Origin: Triatoma infestans
Lineage: Eukaryota > Arthropoda > Insecta > Hemiptera > Reduviidae
Reading direction: 5' to 3'
NCBI GenBank assembly: GCA_011037195.1
Contig: JAAEAF010002645.1
Span: 1 to 64,000 of the forward strand
Length of the DNA stretch: 64,000 nucleotides
The notes under the pieces were generated by a model. It was not told the DNA's origin, searched no databases, and saw nothing but the letters and a program-made list of their open reading frames with translations. The position numbers and the translations under genes are program-made. Below, piece after piece: positions 1-10,229 of this stretch; the first letter of the stretch is position 1; each line of letters opens with the position of its first letter.

Positions 1-140
1 TGGTCTCTCACGCGGAAGTCCCGAGTTCGAGTCCAGTGCTGCCCTTAGAATTTTTTTTCTTCCTAGGAGCCTCTACAGCTCACTGGGCGGTGGTGGATAG
101 TTTTGTCTGAAGATGTTGACGCGTCTTAAATTAAAAAAAA
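1..140 (+). mobile_element. tRNA-headed SINE fragment
   Basis: The window opens inside a SINE-like repeat. A B-box-like GAGTTCGAGTCC is followed by CTTAGA, a T-run and CTTCCTAGGAGCCTCTACAGC. The same order occurs in inverse orientation at 646-825 and 8478-8690, so this is one SINE family with an internally deleted body here. The tail is an A-run near 128-140. Confidence 0.6.
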
Positions 141-364
141 ATCTTTAAATTTCCTAAATGCCTAGTTTTCCGCAATTTTCTCAAAAACTGCTAAAAAAAA
201 AAAAAAAAAACCTATGACGCAACATCCCATGAAGGGCCAAGGATTGCCAAATGGTGATTTGAATTGGGGGGGCATGTGGTAAGCATGCCGCAATTGCCAC
301 GCCGTTTAGTTCCAACCTTCGCTACCTAGGGCGCTACTAATTGTAGCTTCCCACTTTTCATCAC

Positions 365-462
365 GACGCTGGGTCAACACCGACTTTGCCCTCATGGGAA
401 TTGAACTCTAAATTCTCACACGAAAGGCGAGTGCGCTCGCCATTAGACTAACGCATGAAGAC
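365..462 (-). repeat. tRNA-derived SINE head
   Basis: On the minus strand an A-box-like TTAGTCTAATGG is followed about 40 nt later by a B-box-like GAGTTCAATTCCC, the internal pol III promoter arrangement of a tRNA. The acceptor stem does not close, so this is a tRNA-derived SINE or tRNA relic rather than a functional tRNA. Confidence 0.5.
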
Positions 463-639
463 AAAACTGCTAAAACGATTTCTTGCTGTTTTTAATTGAA
501 TTGTAAACTGCATAAATATGTACCTAACACCCTCATTTGAAACAGTTTTCTGAAAAAATGAATTTTGAGGAGTTTTCCCAAAGAATTTCACCTCCTAAAA
601 TTAATCTAAAGCAATTACTTCAGATCTTTTTTTTTATAA

Positions 640-828
640 TTTAAGGCGCGTCAACATCTATATGGTCATTGGCGCGCGGAGCCTTCTCAGTGCACTGCCG
701 GCATCCGGAAGTGTTCTCTCGTTACAGACAACACTGCCCATCACCGGACAGTGAGCTGTAGAGGCTCCTAGGAAGATAAAAATCTAAGGGTAGCACAGCT
801 GGACTCGAACCCGGGTCCTCCGCTTGTC
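640..828 (-). mobile_element. tRNA-headed SINE, second copy
   Basis: On the minus strand: B box GGGTTCGAGTCC, then the conserved body CTTCCTAGGAGCCTCTACAGC and a tail containing GGTCATATAGATGTTGACGC. It matches the elements at 1-140 (+) and 8478-8690 (-). The tRNA 5' half (A box) is missing. Confidence 0.6.
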
Positions 829-1735
829 TTTTTTCCAACAATACTATCCTGAATATTGTTCTACATTCGGCAAAACTTAGGTCTAATAGTAAAATGATAT
901 ATACAAATCTTGAATTGGATTCTTGGATCTTGAATTTTTATAAAAAAAAAAAAAAAAGGAAAGAAAAAACGGAAAGATTTTTAGAGAACATTTAAAGAGA
1001 AATTTCTTACAAAAAAATACATGTTATAAAAAATTTTTATGACAAATGATTTATTGGAATACACATGAAATTAACAAATAAATTGTTTAATTGTATAGAT
1101 CAATTGGTAAACCTCAAATTGAATGAAATTGTGCAAATGATCTGCTGGTTATTTATGAATCAGTAAAGGATGGATCTTCAACGCGAGATTATGTTGAGAT
1201 AAAGTGAAGAACATGGCAATGAATGATCAGTAACCGAAGGTATACTATTAATTAAAGGGCCTCACCAATTTTCTCTGTTATGTATAGGGGAATGCCCCCC
1301 CCCCCCCCCCCCCCTGGCGAGAGGCTTTAATCCAGCGCCCTTCAGACATAATACAGGTCAGGAGGTGTAATATATATATATAATATATATATATTAGATA
1401 GGGAAAAGACCATAAGTGTGTGCATATGTAATGTGCGCGGTTGTTTGTATGTGTTTTGTGAGCGATATAGTGGCGGCAGAAGGCTGCCTTGCCGCGCGTC
1501 CCTAGGGATGTGTGCCCTATCAGTGGTCACCCTTCCACAGGTACGGCTCGTAAATCTAATGTTAGGGATGTCACTCGCTAGGGCTGGACTATACGACAGT
1601 ATAGAATGTGCATACACCCCCATTATTGTACCCACAAAGGCACATTCTATTCCACAGTTGATTTCGAACCAAACTAAATTTTCCTTTGGTAGCCATATTA
1701 TGTAACGTTTAGAGTTTTATTACAAAGTTAAAGTT
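829..1735. other. Non-coding AT-rich stretch with microsatellites
   Basis: No supported gene. It holds a 20-C homopolymer at 1295-1314 and an alternating TA tract around 1369-1395. Short open frames on both strands near 1342-1705 have no recognisable domain. Confidence 0.6.
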
Positions 1736-3870
1736 CACACTTTTTTTACTTTCTGTTACCCCTAGTTGAAATTTCGAAATTGTGTTTTCATCAAAAATTT
1801 ATGGTTTGAGGTCTGCTGAGGGTGAAAAAAATTCTTTTAGTGGATGGTCTATGGGTATGTCAGTTTTTTTTTTAACGAAATATCTCAAAAATGAAAAATT
1901 GCAGAAAGCTCAAATTTGGTATTTCGTTTAGGTACCACCATCCAGCAAAATTTATCAACCGGAAGGCGATTTTATTGTATTTTTTTCTCGCAATTTTCCG
2001 GAAACCGCACCAAAGATTAACTTCGAACTTTTAAAGAGGGTTGGAATCCCACCGCTCTTTGTAGAGGTGAAAACTGTGGCAATGAAAGCCTGTTATAGAA
2101 TTAAACAGGCAGATTTTTGGCAAGGTAAGCGATATGGTCATTCTACCATTCATCGCGAGATGCTTTTAAAGGTTCCTATTACAGGTTTTCCTTCTTACAG
2201 AAGGTTGAAGACTTTTGTTTTCGAGCATTCTTACAGAGTTAGGTTACCTTCTAGGGAAGATTTGTCAAGATTGGGCCCGTCTGGTGTGATACCTGATAAT
2301 TACCTCCGGTGTTACACGGACGGTTCCAGAATGGATGGTAGGTCTGGAGTTGCGGTCAATTTTGAGACCGGAAATCATTTGGCAGTATCTCTTGGTGAAT
2401 GGACCCACAGTCTTCCAGACTGAGGTTTATGCTATTGTTTGTTGTATCTTGAATGAGAAAGTACGTAACACTAACTTAAAAAGGTGTTTGTATCTGCTCG
2501 GACAGCCAAGCTGCGCTGAAGACGCTGAGTTTATATGTCTTCACTTCAAGGTTTGTGTTAGAATGTTGTAAAAGACTGGAAGAGCTTTATTCTTTAAAGG
2601 ATGTGCTTCTAGCTTGGGTACCAGGTCACATGGGTATTTTTGGGAATGAGGAGATGGATAGGTTTGCCAAATTGGGCGCCTCTTTCCCTTTCATTGGTCC
2701 CCAGCCTGCTATTGGCGTGTCTTCTGGCACATGTCTGTCAGGCTTCCAATCATGGACAGCTTCAAAGCATTCATCCTTATGGATGAGCTCAGTTGGTTGT
2801 CGGCAATCCAAAAGCGCTTTGGGGATCCGGGCAGGGCTTATAGTGAGACATTGCTGTGTCTTTCACGGAGCTCTCTCAAGCATGTGATTGGATCCCATAC
2901 TGGACATTGTGGTTTAAGAAGACATCTCTACGTAATGGGGCTCATGCCGGATCCATTTTGTGGAGTCTGTGAGGCAGAGGGGAAAACACCCATCCATCTT
3001 ATGACAGATTGTCTGGGTTGTGAGGAAATTAGGTTCAGGAGCTTTGGTCGGAACAGGATATCTGTGGAAGAGCTTAGGCTATTTCCCCTTAAGGTTATTG
3101 TGCGATTTGTACGGACTGCGGTGAATGTTAGATGGATTAGATCCGGGAGTGGATATTTGTTCTAGACACGGTTTGTTGTTGTTTTTCTTGGGGTAGCTAT
3201 ATGGGCCCAGTGAGGCTTTAGATAGCGTAGCATTTGGTCCCTCCCCACAGACAAATAATAATAATATTAAACTTCGTATACTACCTACCCAAATAAATAT
3301 CTATCACTTTTATTTGTAGCATTTTCCCGGCAAAAATTGATTTCTTGATGAATTCTGAGAAAATGGTAGCATTATACTTTCCTCTAAAGTATCATTTCAG
3401 TACAATATATGGTTCCATCAACTATATAATATTAATATACCTTAGAATTATTGCTATGATTCCAAATTTGAGGAAAATAGTTTAACCAGAAGTGCCATAT
3501 TACAGAATAGATTTTTGATTTGGGGGGGGGGATTTTCTCAAAACACGCCTGTGACTATTTTCTTGAAAAACTTTAAATGCTGACTACACACTTAAAATCT
3601 ATAACTTTTATTTAAACAATTTGTTTTCTTAAAAACTAATTTTAGGAAGTTCTACAGACTTTGTGACGTTCAATTTCAAAAGGTATGTGAGTTCCTTCAA
3701 TACTATTAACGCTCTCTATTGGACATAAAAATGACTACCACACATTATGCCAGAGTTCCTATCAGCCTGTAACCTCACCCCTTCTACATTTATGTTAGAG
3801 CTCTGAAAAAAAAATGTCAATGTTTTAAAAATTCGTCAATTTTATAAATTCTATTAACTGCTGTGAAAGC
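1736..3870 (-). mobile_element. Dispersed TIR repeat, copy 1 (interrupted by LINE)
   Basis: This is a minus-orientation copy of a non-autonomous repeat found at least six times in the window. Shared landmarks are the terminal CTCTTACT/AGTAAGAG motifs, a stretch reading 'ggttaaccggaagtg' or its complement, 'atatctcaaaaa', and a paragraph ending in a CA microsatellite. The LINE at 2026-3269 splits the copy. It resumes at 3277 with sequence matching the copy at 59283 onward (for example the 'atcacttttatttg' stretch). No open frame supports a transposase. Confidence 0.5.
2026..3269 (+). mobile_element. 5'-truncated LINE (I/R1-like) 3' end with RNase H
   Basis: Broken frames from 2067 to 3165 encode the end of a LINE ORF2. 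They give an RNase H segment (YTDGSR at about 2315, the WVPGHMGI motif near 2617, GNEEMDRFAKLG) and a C-terminal Cys/His cluster (TGHCGLRRH, PFCGVCEAEGKTPIHLM). Frameshifts separate the pieces, so it is dead. The 3' tail is a short AAT repeat at 3252-3266. The 7-mer AACTTCG flanks it at 2019-2025 and 3270-3276, a likely target-site duplication. It has the same family as the element at 11963-13703. RNase H plus this C-terminus fits I/R1-group LINEs; the exact clade is inference. Confidence 0.75.
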
Positions 3871-3879
3871 TGGGTGTGT

Positions 3880-3902
3880 GTATGTGTGTGTGTGTGTGTG
3901 TG
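3880..3902. repeat. (TG)n microsatellite
   Basis: An alternating TG tract just before the boundary between two copies of the dispersed TIR repeat. Confidence 0.85.
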
Positions 3903-4157
3903 AGTTATTTAACCGCTATTTGCCCTCTATTTTTTATACGGTACTTATAAGCGATTCGAAAAAATACTTTTCCTTTAATCTTTCCTTTAATTTCTTAAAA
4001 ATCAGAAAGAAGAAATTCTTTCTTGAACAGTACTAATCACACAACTCTGATTTTTAGCGCTGAGAATTTTTAAAATTAATGGTTTAAGCGATAAGAATTT
4101 TTCATTTCCTTTTTCTTTTAAATGTTCCAAATATACTAAAAAAAAAAAATCTGGTGT

Positions 4158-5095
4158 GAAACACTCACACAACTTTCTCTTACTCCAGTTCTCAAAATTA
4201 TAATTAACAAATTTTATAATTTGTGTACCAAACTTAATGAAATTCGTCGAAAACTGAAAAAAAAAAAACTGTCCAGTAATAGCGCACTTCCGGTTTACTA
4301 ATTTTTCTTGAAACTCGGAATTTTAGCCATCTATTTATTTCTAATTGTATAGAATTGTATAATCAACTATGATAGCACTTGAGAAAAACATAACCCCACC
4401 CCTCCACCAAAAGTACACTTAAATGAATTTTCCTAAAGAAATGTTTTAAATAAAAGTCTTTGTATGCTTAGTTTATATAAGAAGTTTCAAGAAAAAATCA
4501 TTATTTAGTAAAGTGGTAATGTAAAGGCACTTCTGGTTATCCGATTGTTTTTGAAACTCGGAATTTCAACAACATATTCAATTCTAATTACCATTATTTA
4601 GATGACAGAATTGTTTAATAAACTGAAATAGCACTTTAGACCCTTCCCCTCAGAAGTGCTCTTAAATGAATTTTTCCGGAGAAATGTTTCAATAAAGTTG
4701 TAGTCTATTTGTCTGTGTAAGTTGATATAAATACCAAGGTTTGAAGACAATCGTCCGGTAGCCATTTTTGAGAAAATTGCAGAAACGTAAAAAAACCAAC
4801 TAGTAAAGTGGTACTTCCGGTTGAGGAATTTTGGCAGATGATTTACTGTCGGATCCCATTGTGATAGCTAAACGGAATGTCAAGTTTGAACTTTCTACGA
4901 TTTTTCGTTTTTGAGCTTTGCTGTTCACATACATACACATACACACAGAGACACACACACACAGACCATTTGCTAAAAATCACTTTTTTTGGACTCAGGG
5001 GACCTCAAAACGGATATTTCCGGTGAAAACTAAATATCGAAAATTTGACACGATCACAATACTTCCTCTTACTAGGGAGTAAGAATTAAAAGTAA
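4158..5095 (+). mobile_element. Dispersed TIR repeat, copy 2
   Basis: This plus-orientation copy starts GTGAAACACTCACACAAC then TTTCTCTTACT and ends CCTCTTACTAGGGAGTAAG. It contains duplicated internal paragraphs ('cacttccggtt', 'ccaccaaaagtac' and 'cagaagtgctc'), 'taaacggaatgtcaagtttg', and a CA tract at 4930-4965. The ends ACTTTCTCTTACT and AGTAAGAG...AAGT are inverted repeats, which suggests a DNA-transposon-derived element without coding capacity. Confidence 0.6.
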
Positions 5096-5098
5096 TAA

Positions 5099-5540
5099 TT
5101 AATTATGGTGTGATGAGGGGTGTTTAATAAGATGAACCAGTTTAACAGCCTAGTTTTTTATTTTATTATTTTTTATAACATTTTTGTTACATGTTATCCT
5201 TTAGAGGTAGTGTTATTTTTAACAATTTTAAATCTAATCTGAAATAATTTATGAGTACATTAGTTAATTTTAGCAAACACATTTTTTACTTAATAAACAT
5301 TTTACAGAAAAACAAAAAACACAATGTAAAAAGTGTTTGCTAAAATTAACTAATGCTCCCATAAATTGTTTCAGATTATATTTAAAATTGTTAAAAATAA
5401 CACTTCCTCTGATGATAACATGTAAAATGTTGAAACGTCAGGAAATGAAGTAACAAAAATGTTATAAAAAATAATAAAAAAAAAACTAGGCTGTTAAACT
5501 GGTTCATCTTATTAAACACCGCTCATCATATCATAATTAA
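5099..5540. mobile_element. Foldback/MITE-like inverted repeat element
   Basis: A 442-bp near-palindrome. The left arm, starting near 5113 (TGTTTAATAAGATGAACCAG, then TTTAACAGCCTAG), is repeated inverted at about 5488-5528. The inner parts (TTAGTTAATTTTAGCAAACAC and its complement) also pair. TTAATTATG at 5099 mirrors CATAATTAA at 5532. There is no coding capacity. This structure is typical of MITE or foldback elements; the superfamily is not decidable. Confidence 0.75.
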
Positions 5541-6009
5541 TCCAATAAAATAACAATCTATACTAAAAATTAATCTTATAAATATAATATAAATATTAAG
5601 CAGCGTTAGAGAAAGGGCGTGGCTTCTGGCATGAAAGAACCACGCCCCTTCTCCTCCAAGGCTCATTACTCCATTAGCTTTCAATGTGTAACGACCGTAA
5701 AGAGGCTCATTGCAATATGGGCGAAACATCTGTTTCTAGCAAACCACTGATGCGGTCTCAACCTGGAAACTTAAGTGTTTTTCATGAAAATGGCCACGGA
5801 AACCTGAAAGATCATTTAAGGACTGTCTTAATCGAGAAAAATGAGTGCGCCATCGAAATTAAAAAGCTGTCAACAGGTGTTTCTGAACACTACTGAAAGT
5901 GTTAAGATTCCAGGCGCTTTCTAGAGAAGCAAATCTGGTAATTACAAAACTAATATTAAGGACTATTAATTGCGTACCTCATAAAGTGTTTGAGAAAGGA
6001 AGATCCTGT

Positions 6010-6335
6010 AGAAAATCTTTGGCCCAGTAAATGAACCAGAGCCAGAATTTATTGGGATGTATAAAAAGAGGAAGGATTAAATGGTTGGGACATTTAGAGA
6101 GAATGGATTGGATTCCCAAGCAAATGTGGATTGGTCATCCTGGAGTGGCTAAAAGCAGCGGTAGATCGAGACTTAGCTGGCTGGATCAGGATGAGCTAGA
6201 ATTAAGCAGCATGGGGATAAGACGGTGCAGAAGGATTGTAGTTGTGAAGGAGGATTGGCAGAGAGTGGTTTGAGGAGGCCCCTAAGGTACTTCGTGAACT
6301 TTACAGCCCAGAAAGAAGAGGAAGATTAAACTCTT
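6010..6335 (+). mobile_element. LINE 3' end fragment (RTE-like RT tail)
   Basis: An open frame at 6031-6273 reads as the extreme C-terminus of a LINE reverse transcriptase. It has the motif KWLGHLERM followed by a G/R-rich stretch and RLSWLDQDELEL, the recurrent tail of arthropod 'endonuclease-reverse transcriptase' LINEs. Coding similarity continues past the stop (AACTTTACAGCCCAGAAAGA, reading LYSPERRG). The rest of the element is missing. Confidence 0.65.
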
Positions 6336-6339
6336 GAAA

Positions 6340-7300
6340 TGCCTATTGAGGAATATTATTAATGGATAAATTCAAATTCATTGAATTTAAGAATAAAAAA
6401 AATATATAAAATAAACTAAAAATTTAAAAATTCTTTAAATAGACCAAACAAAATAAAACATCATTTGGAAATGAGGCGCCGTATTCCAAGTTTAACAGCC
6501 TCATTCTCATATAAGTTAGCGTAAAATCCACTAGGGAAATATCTTAATGGTTCCACACAGAATTGCAAATGAAGGAGAAATGCAAACTTTACTTCTGCAA
6601 ATGTGTTGTACATAAAATGTAAAATTTTCTGGTAACTATTACTGCCATCTTTACTTTGTTTAATTTTTAACTTTTCCATTTTTGTTTGTTTGTTACGATT
6701 AAGTAATTAACTTTATAAACTTTAATATTTTAAATTTTATAAATTAACTCAGATAATAATTTAAAAGAACAAATTAATTGTAAATATTTGTTTAAAAATA
6801 ATCAATATATAGACATGAAACCGAAATTATAAAGCAGTTCCGATTTATTAGTTTTTACCTCAATTGTGCCAAAACAATGTCTAAGACTAAAACATCTTGA
6901 ATTATATATAAACATTTAGTGTGTAATGGTTGCAGAATGCTGTACTGATTGTAAGGAATAGAGACACAATATTGATATTGTTACTCGAACAATTCATATT
7001 TTCACCTTTTACTTAGTAAAGAAAGTAGAAGTCACAAGATTAACGTATTGACTAAGGAAAAATGACATCTTGGAGGTATGCCTATTGAGGTGGTCAATGA
7101 GTATATAAGTATCTAGGTGTAACCTCTCTGTACATACCTGATCTTTTTCGCAGTAGTTTACAGACTAGAAATTGTGCCGGATATAAATTATTTGCCCATG
7201 CGTCTATGGATTTGGCAGATATTATATGTGGTTGTACTGTGTACGGGCAGGGATGAGCGCGAGCTCCGGTACTGCCCGCTAGTGTGATTTAAAAAAAAAA
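6340..7300. other. AT-rich stretch, nothing recognised
   Basis: Very AT-rich DNA without a supported gene. A 72-codon minus frame at 6461-6679 has no recognisable domain. Confidence 0.5.
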
Positions 7301-7309
7301 ACTCTTACC

Positions 7310-8460
7310 TCTCGTTTATCGTTGAACCATCATCTGGAGCAAAATAGTCTCCGTGGCTAAACTTGCAATCAATAGATTATGGTCTGAATTATATGTCAGG
7401 CTCTGATCTCTTTGCCAGCAAAATTTAGACATTTTTTAATTCCATTGTCCTTTCCATTCTTTGCTATGCATGTCAATTCTGGAGTTAACAGAGGTATGAT
7501 CAAATGGAGAAAACCCACCTATTTTTTATCAGAAAATTATTCGTTTTATCTTCTGGTGCACCAAATTACAAGCTCTATTTAAAGACCGGGGTTGATCTTT
7601 TATTTCTATATACTCTGAAACTGTATTTTAACTATATCTCAAAGGTGTAGGTGTTGAATTATCCTGATCATAAACACGTCGAGATGGTTGCTAATGAAGT
7701 CATGCAATGTTCTTTGGTTTAACCAGTGGACTACATTATCATCCGTACATCTGTCAGATTTTAATTTTTCTGTCGATAATATTTCCTTATGTCCATGTTT
7801 TTTCTCCGAACTTATTAATAAAATTAGGGAAAGTCTGATCAACTGGAGGTTTTGGTACGAGCTACCACCAGTTTTTTATTTTTTAAATTTCTGACGATGG
7901 CTACTTCAAATTAGAGGTGAACTCTTGCATTTGAATTTTTTTTCTTTCTGTAGAGAAGGAAAATGTACTCTGTTCTATGCATAACTCTCGGGTTCAAGAA
8001 AACACTGTTCATTTCATGGCGGAGTGCATTGTTTCATCGAAATCAGAGTTTTGTATCTGGTAGACCCGCTTTGACAACAGCCCAATTGATTGATATGTTA
8101 AATATTTTTTACTGCAAAGTTATTTAATATGATCGCACTTCGTGGAAGTATCGCCAATATCTAATTGAACGATTTAATTTTTAGTTTTATTTGTAAGTAT
8201 TTACTTTAATCTTATAAATTACTTAGTCTATACATAGATATTATTATTATCTATTATCATATCCACATTCATTGATTTCATTATATAATTAACCATTAAA
8301 TTGTTCTCTTTATTCGTTTGAACATTTAAATCTTATTTCTGCTTTCACGTCAACTATCAGCAGACGGATTTTTCCATGCTGTACAGTGCTTGTGAATTTT
8401 GTTATTTTGTAAATATTTTGAGAATAAAGTTATATTCCCAAATATAATAAAGCTATTATT
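7310..8460 (+). mobile_element. Badly decayed LINE 3' end
   Basis: Frames interrupted by many stops still read like the C-terminal region of a non-LTR reverse transcriptase (SILEL..., YQKIIRFIF near 7525, and NTVHFMAEC near 8010 in place of the usual Cys/His cluster). It ends in AATAAAG and an ATT microsatellite at 8452-8469, a tail type shared with the other LINE relics here. It is old and non-functional. Confidence 0.4.
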
Positions 8461-8477
8461 ATTATTATTTAAATTTA

Positions 8478-8692
8478 GGTACGTCTATATCTATGGTCAT
8501 TGGCACCTGGAGCCTTTTCAGTTCACCGCTGTCTTCTAGCTACAGACAACACCGTCCATCCCTGGATAGTGAGCTGAAGAGGCTCCTAGGAAGAGAAAAT
8601 CTAAGGGTGGAAGGTTGGATTCGAATCCGGGACCTCCGCGTTGCTAGTCCAGCGCGCCACCACTGAGCTAATCCTTCCCTTATTATTATTAT
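8478..8692 (-). mobile_element. tRNA-headed SINE, most complete copy
   Basis: On the minus strand: A-box region TTAGCTCAGTGGTGG, anticodon-like region GGACTAGCAACGCGG, and B box GGATTCGAATCC. The body CTTCCTAGGAGCCTCTTCAGC follows, with a tail containing GGTGCCAATGACCATAGATA and an AT-rich microsatellite. The whole tRNA-like head is present, so this copy identifies the partial copies at 1-140 and 640-828 as tRNA-derived SINEs. Confidence 0.75.
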
Positions 8693-8699
8693 TATTATT

Positions 8700-9725
8700 A
8701 GACCTCTAAGGATACCTCAAGATATTTGGGATTAATCAACGATAAGAAGTTCAGCTTTGGCAAGCAAATTCAGTATGCAGCGGATAAGGCCGCGAAGGAC
8801 ACTGCTACATTGAGCCGCTTGATGACAAACGTTGGAGGTCCACAGGCCAATACGTGCTGAGTACTAATGAACGTGACCCACTCGATACTACTCTATGGAG
8901 CCGAAGTGTGGGCAGGTGCGCTCAACAAAGAGGCGTAAAGGGAAAGAGCGGCCAAGGTTTCGTAAAATAGAGGCTGGGTGCATTAAGGATTGCCTCTGCA
9001 TACCGCACTGTGTCCGAATCTGCAATTATGTTCATTGCCGGAGTGATCTCCATTGCATTCCTCGCAGAGGAACGTAAAAGATTGTACGGGAAGAGGGCCG
9101 AAGGAAAAAAAGAAACTCTCTTCAGGGAAGAAAGAAATAGAACCTTCCGAAATTGGCAGGCTTCCTGGGAGGACGATCAGCGGGACTGCCAGGCTGATTA
9201 GGGAGTTGAGGAATGGGTGAGAAGACCGCACGGGGAGAGGTAGACTTCTACCTCATCCAGCTCCTGAGCGGGCATGGATATTTCAGGGCTTACCTGAAGA
9301 GGATGGGGAAGGCTGAGGAGTAAAGATGATGCCTCGCACACCTTTTTTTGCGTGTGACCGGTGGCAGCGTTTGAGGACGGACCTAGAGGTGGTGGTAAGA
9401 CGGCAGACCCCAGACACGCTGGTAAAGACGATGCTGACCAGCGAGACCGGCTGGCGTCTCACCGCGGCATACGTGAGGGGAATTATTAAAAAGTAGCAGG
9501 ATCTGGAGGAGCAGGAAAAGAGGAACCCCTAGGGAGATAGGACAGAGGAGGAACCCCTAGAGATAGCACTAGGATCAGTATGATAGCCTGATATAGTGTT
9601 GGAATCAGCGAATCTATGCTAGGTCCAAACAGAGGGGGGATGTTTTAGCTGGCAAGGCGTGCGCAAATGCATTTCACCACCCCCCCAAAACAAATTATTA
9701 TTATTACTATTATTATTATTATAAC
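8700..9725 (+). mobile_element. R1-like LINE 3' fragment
   Basis: Translation in shifting frames gives a thumb/C-terminal RT segment: RYLGLINDKKFSFGKQI near 8720, HSILLYGAEVWAGAL near 8880, SESAIMFIAGVISI near 9013. It is followed by a LLSGHGYFRAYLKRMGK-like stretch near 9255 and a degenerated Cys/His region. The SGHG..R.YL arrangement is characteristic of R1/TRAS-type LINEs. Multiple stops and frameshifts show it is dead. It ends in an ATT microsatellite at 9690-9721. Confidence 0.6.
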
Positions 9726-10229
9726 ATCTTGACGAAGACTTCTTGATGACTATTACACAAGCTAGATGCCTGGTTGAAAAATATTTGTAGACTTCCCATG
9801 TTTCTTCTTAATATTGATTAAAGACTGATATAGTCTACTACCAAGTCGAGACGTATTTATACGAAAATATATGGGGGAATGTTGGACGTAGCTTGTTGCT
9901 CATATAACATTTCCCTTAAGTTCGTTCTACAGGAAATATAAGGAAAACGTTGGAGATTTTAATTTTTTTTTTTTTTAAATAGGATAAACGAATCCATCAT
10001 CATGCATTCAGTACAGAAAAATCCGATTTTGTGATTTTTTTTTTGTAACTTGTGACATTTAAAATTAATTTCAATCCTACGAAATTTACTTTCTAAATTA
10101 ATATTGTGACAACTGATATTTCAAAACCAAGTTTCTATCACCAATTTGAGAAGAAGAGGTCACATAATGACCTAATATTCCATAAAAAATTCTATTTAGA
10201 AAAGTTCTATTCACTCTACAGTTTAAATT
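9726..10229. other. AT-rich stretch, nothing recognised
   Basis: No open frame or repeat I can assign, apart from homopolymer T runs near 9960 and 10034. Confidence 0.5.

Noticed and set aside
1295..1314. Poly-C run as a viral or regulatory signal
   Set aside because: A simple homopolymer in non-coding repeat DNA. It may be inaccurately assembled.
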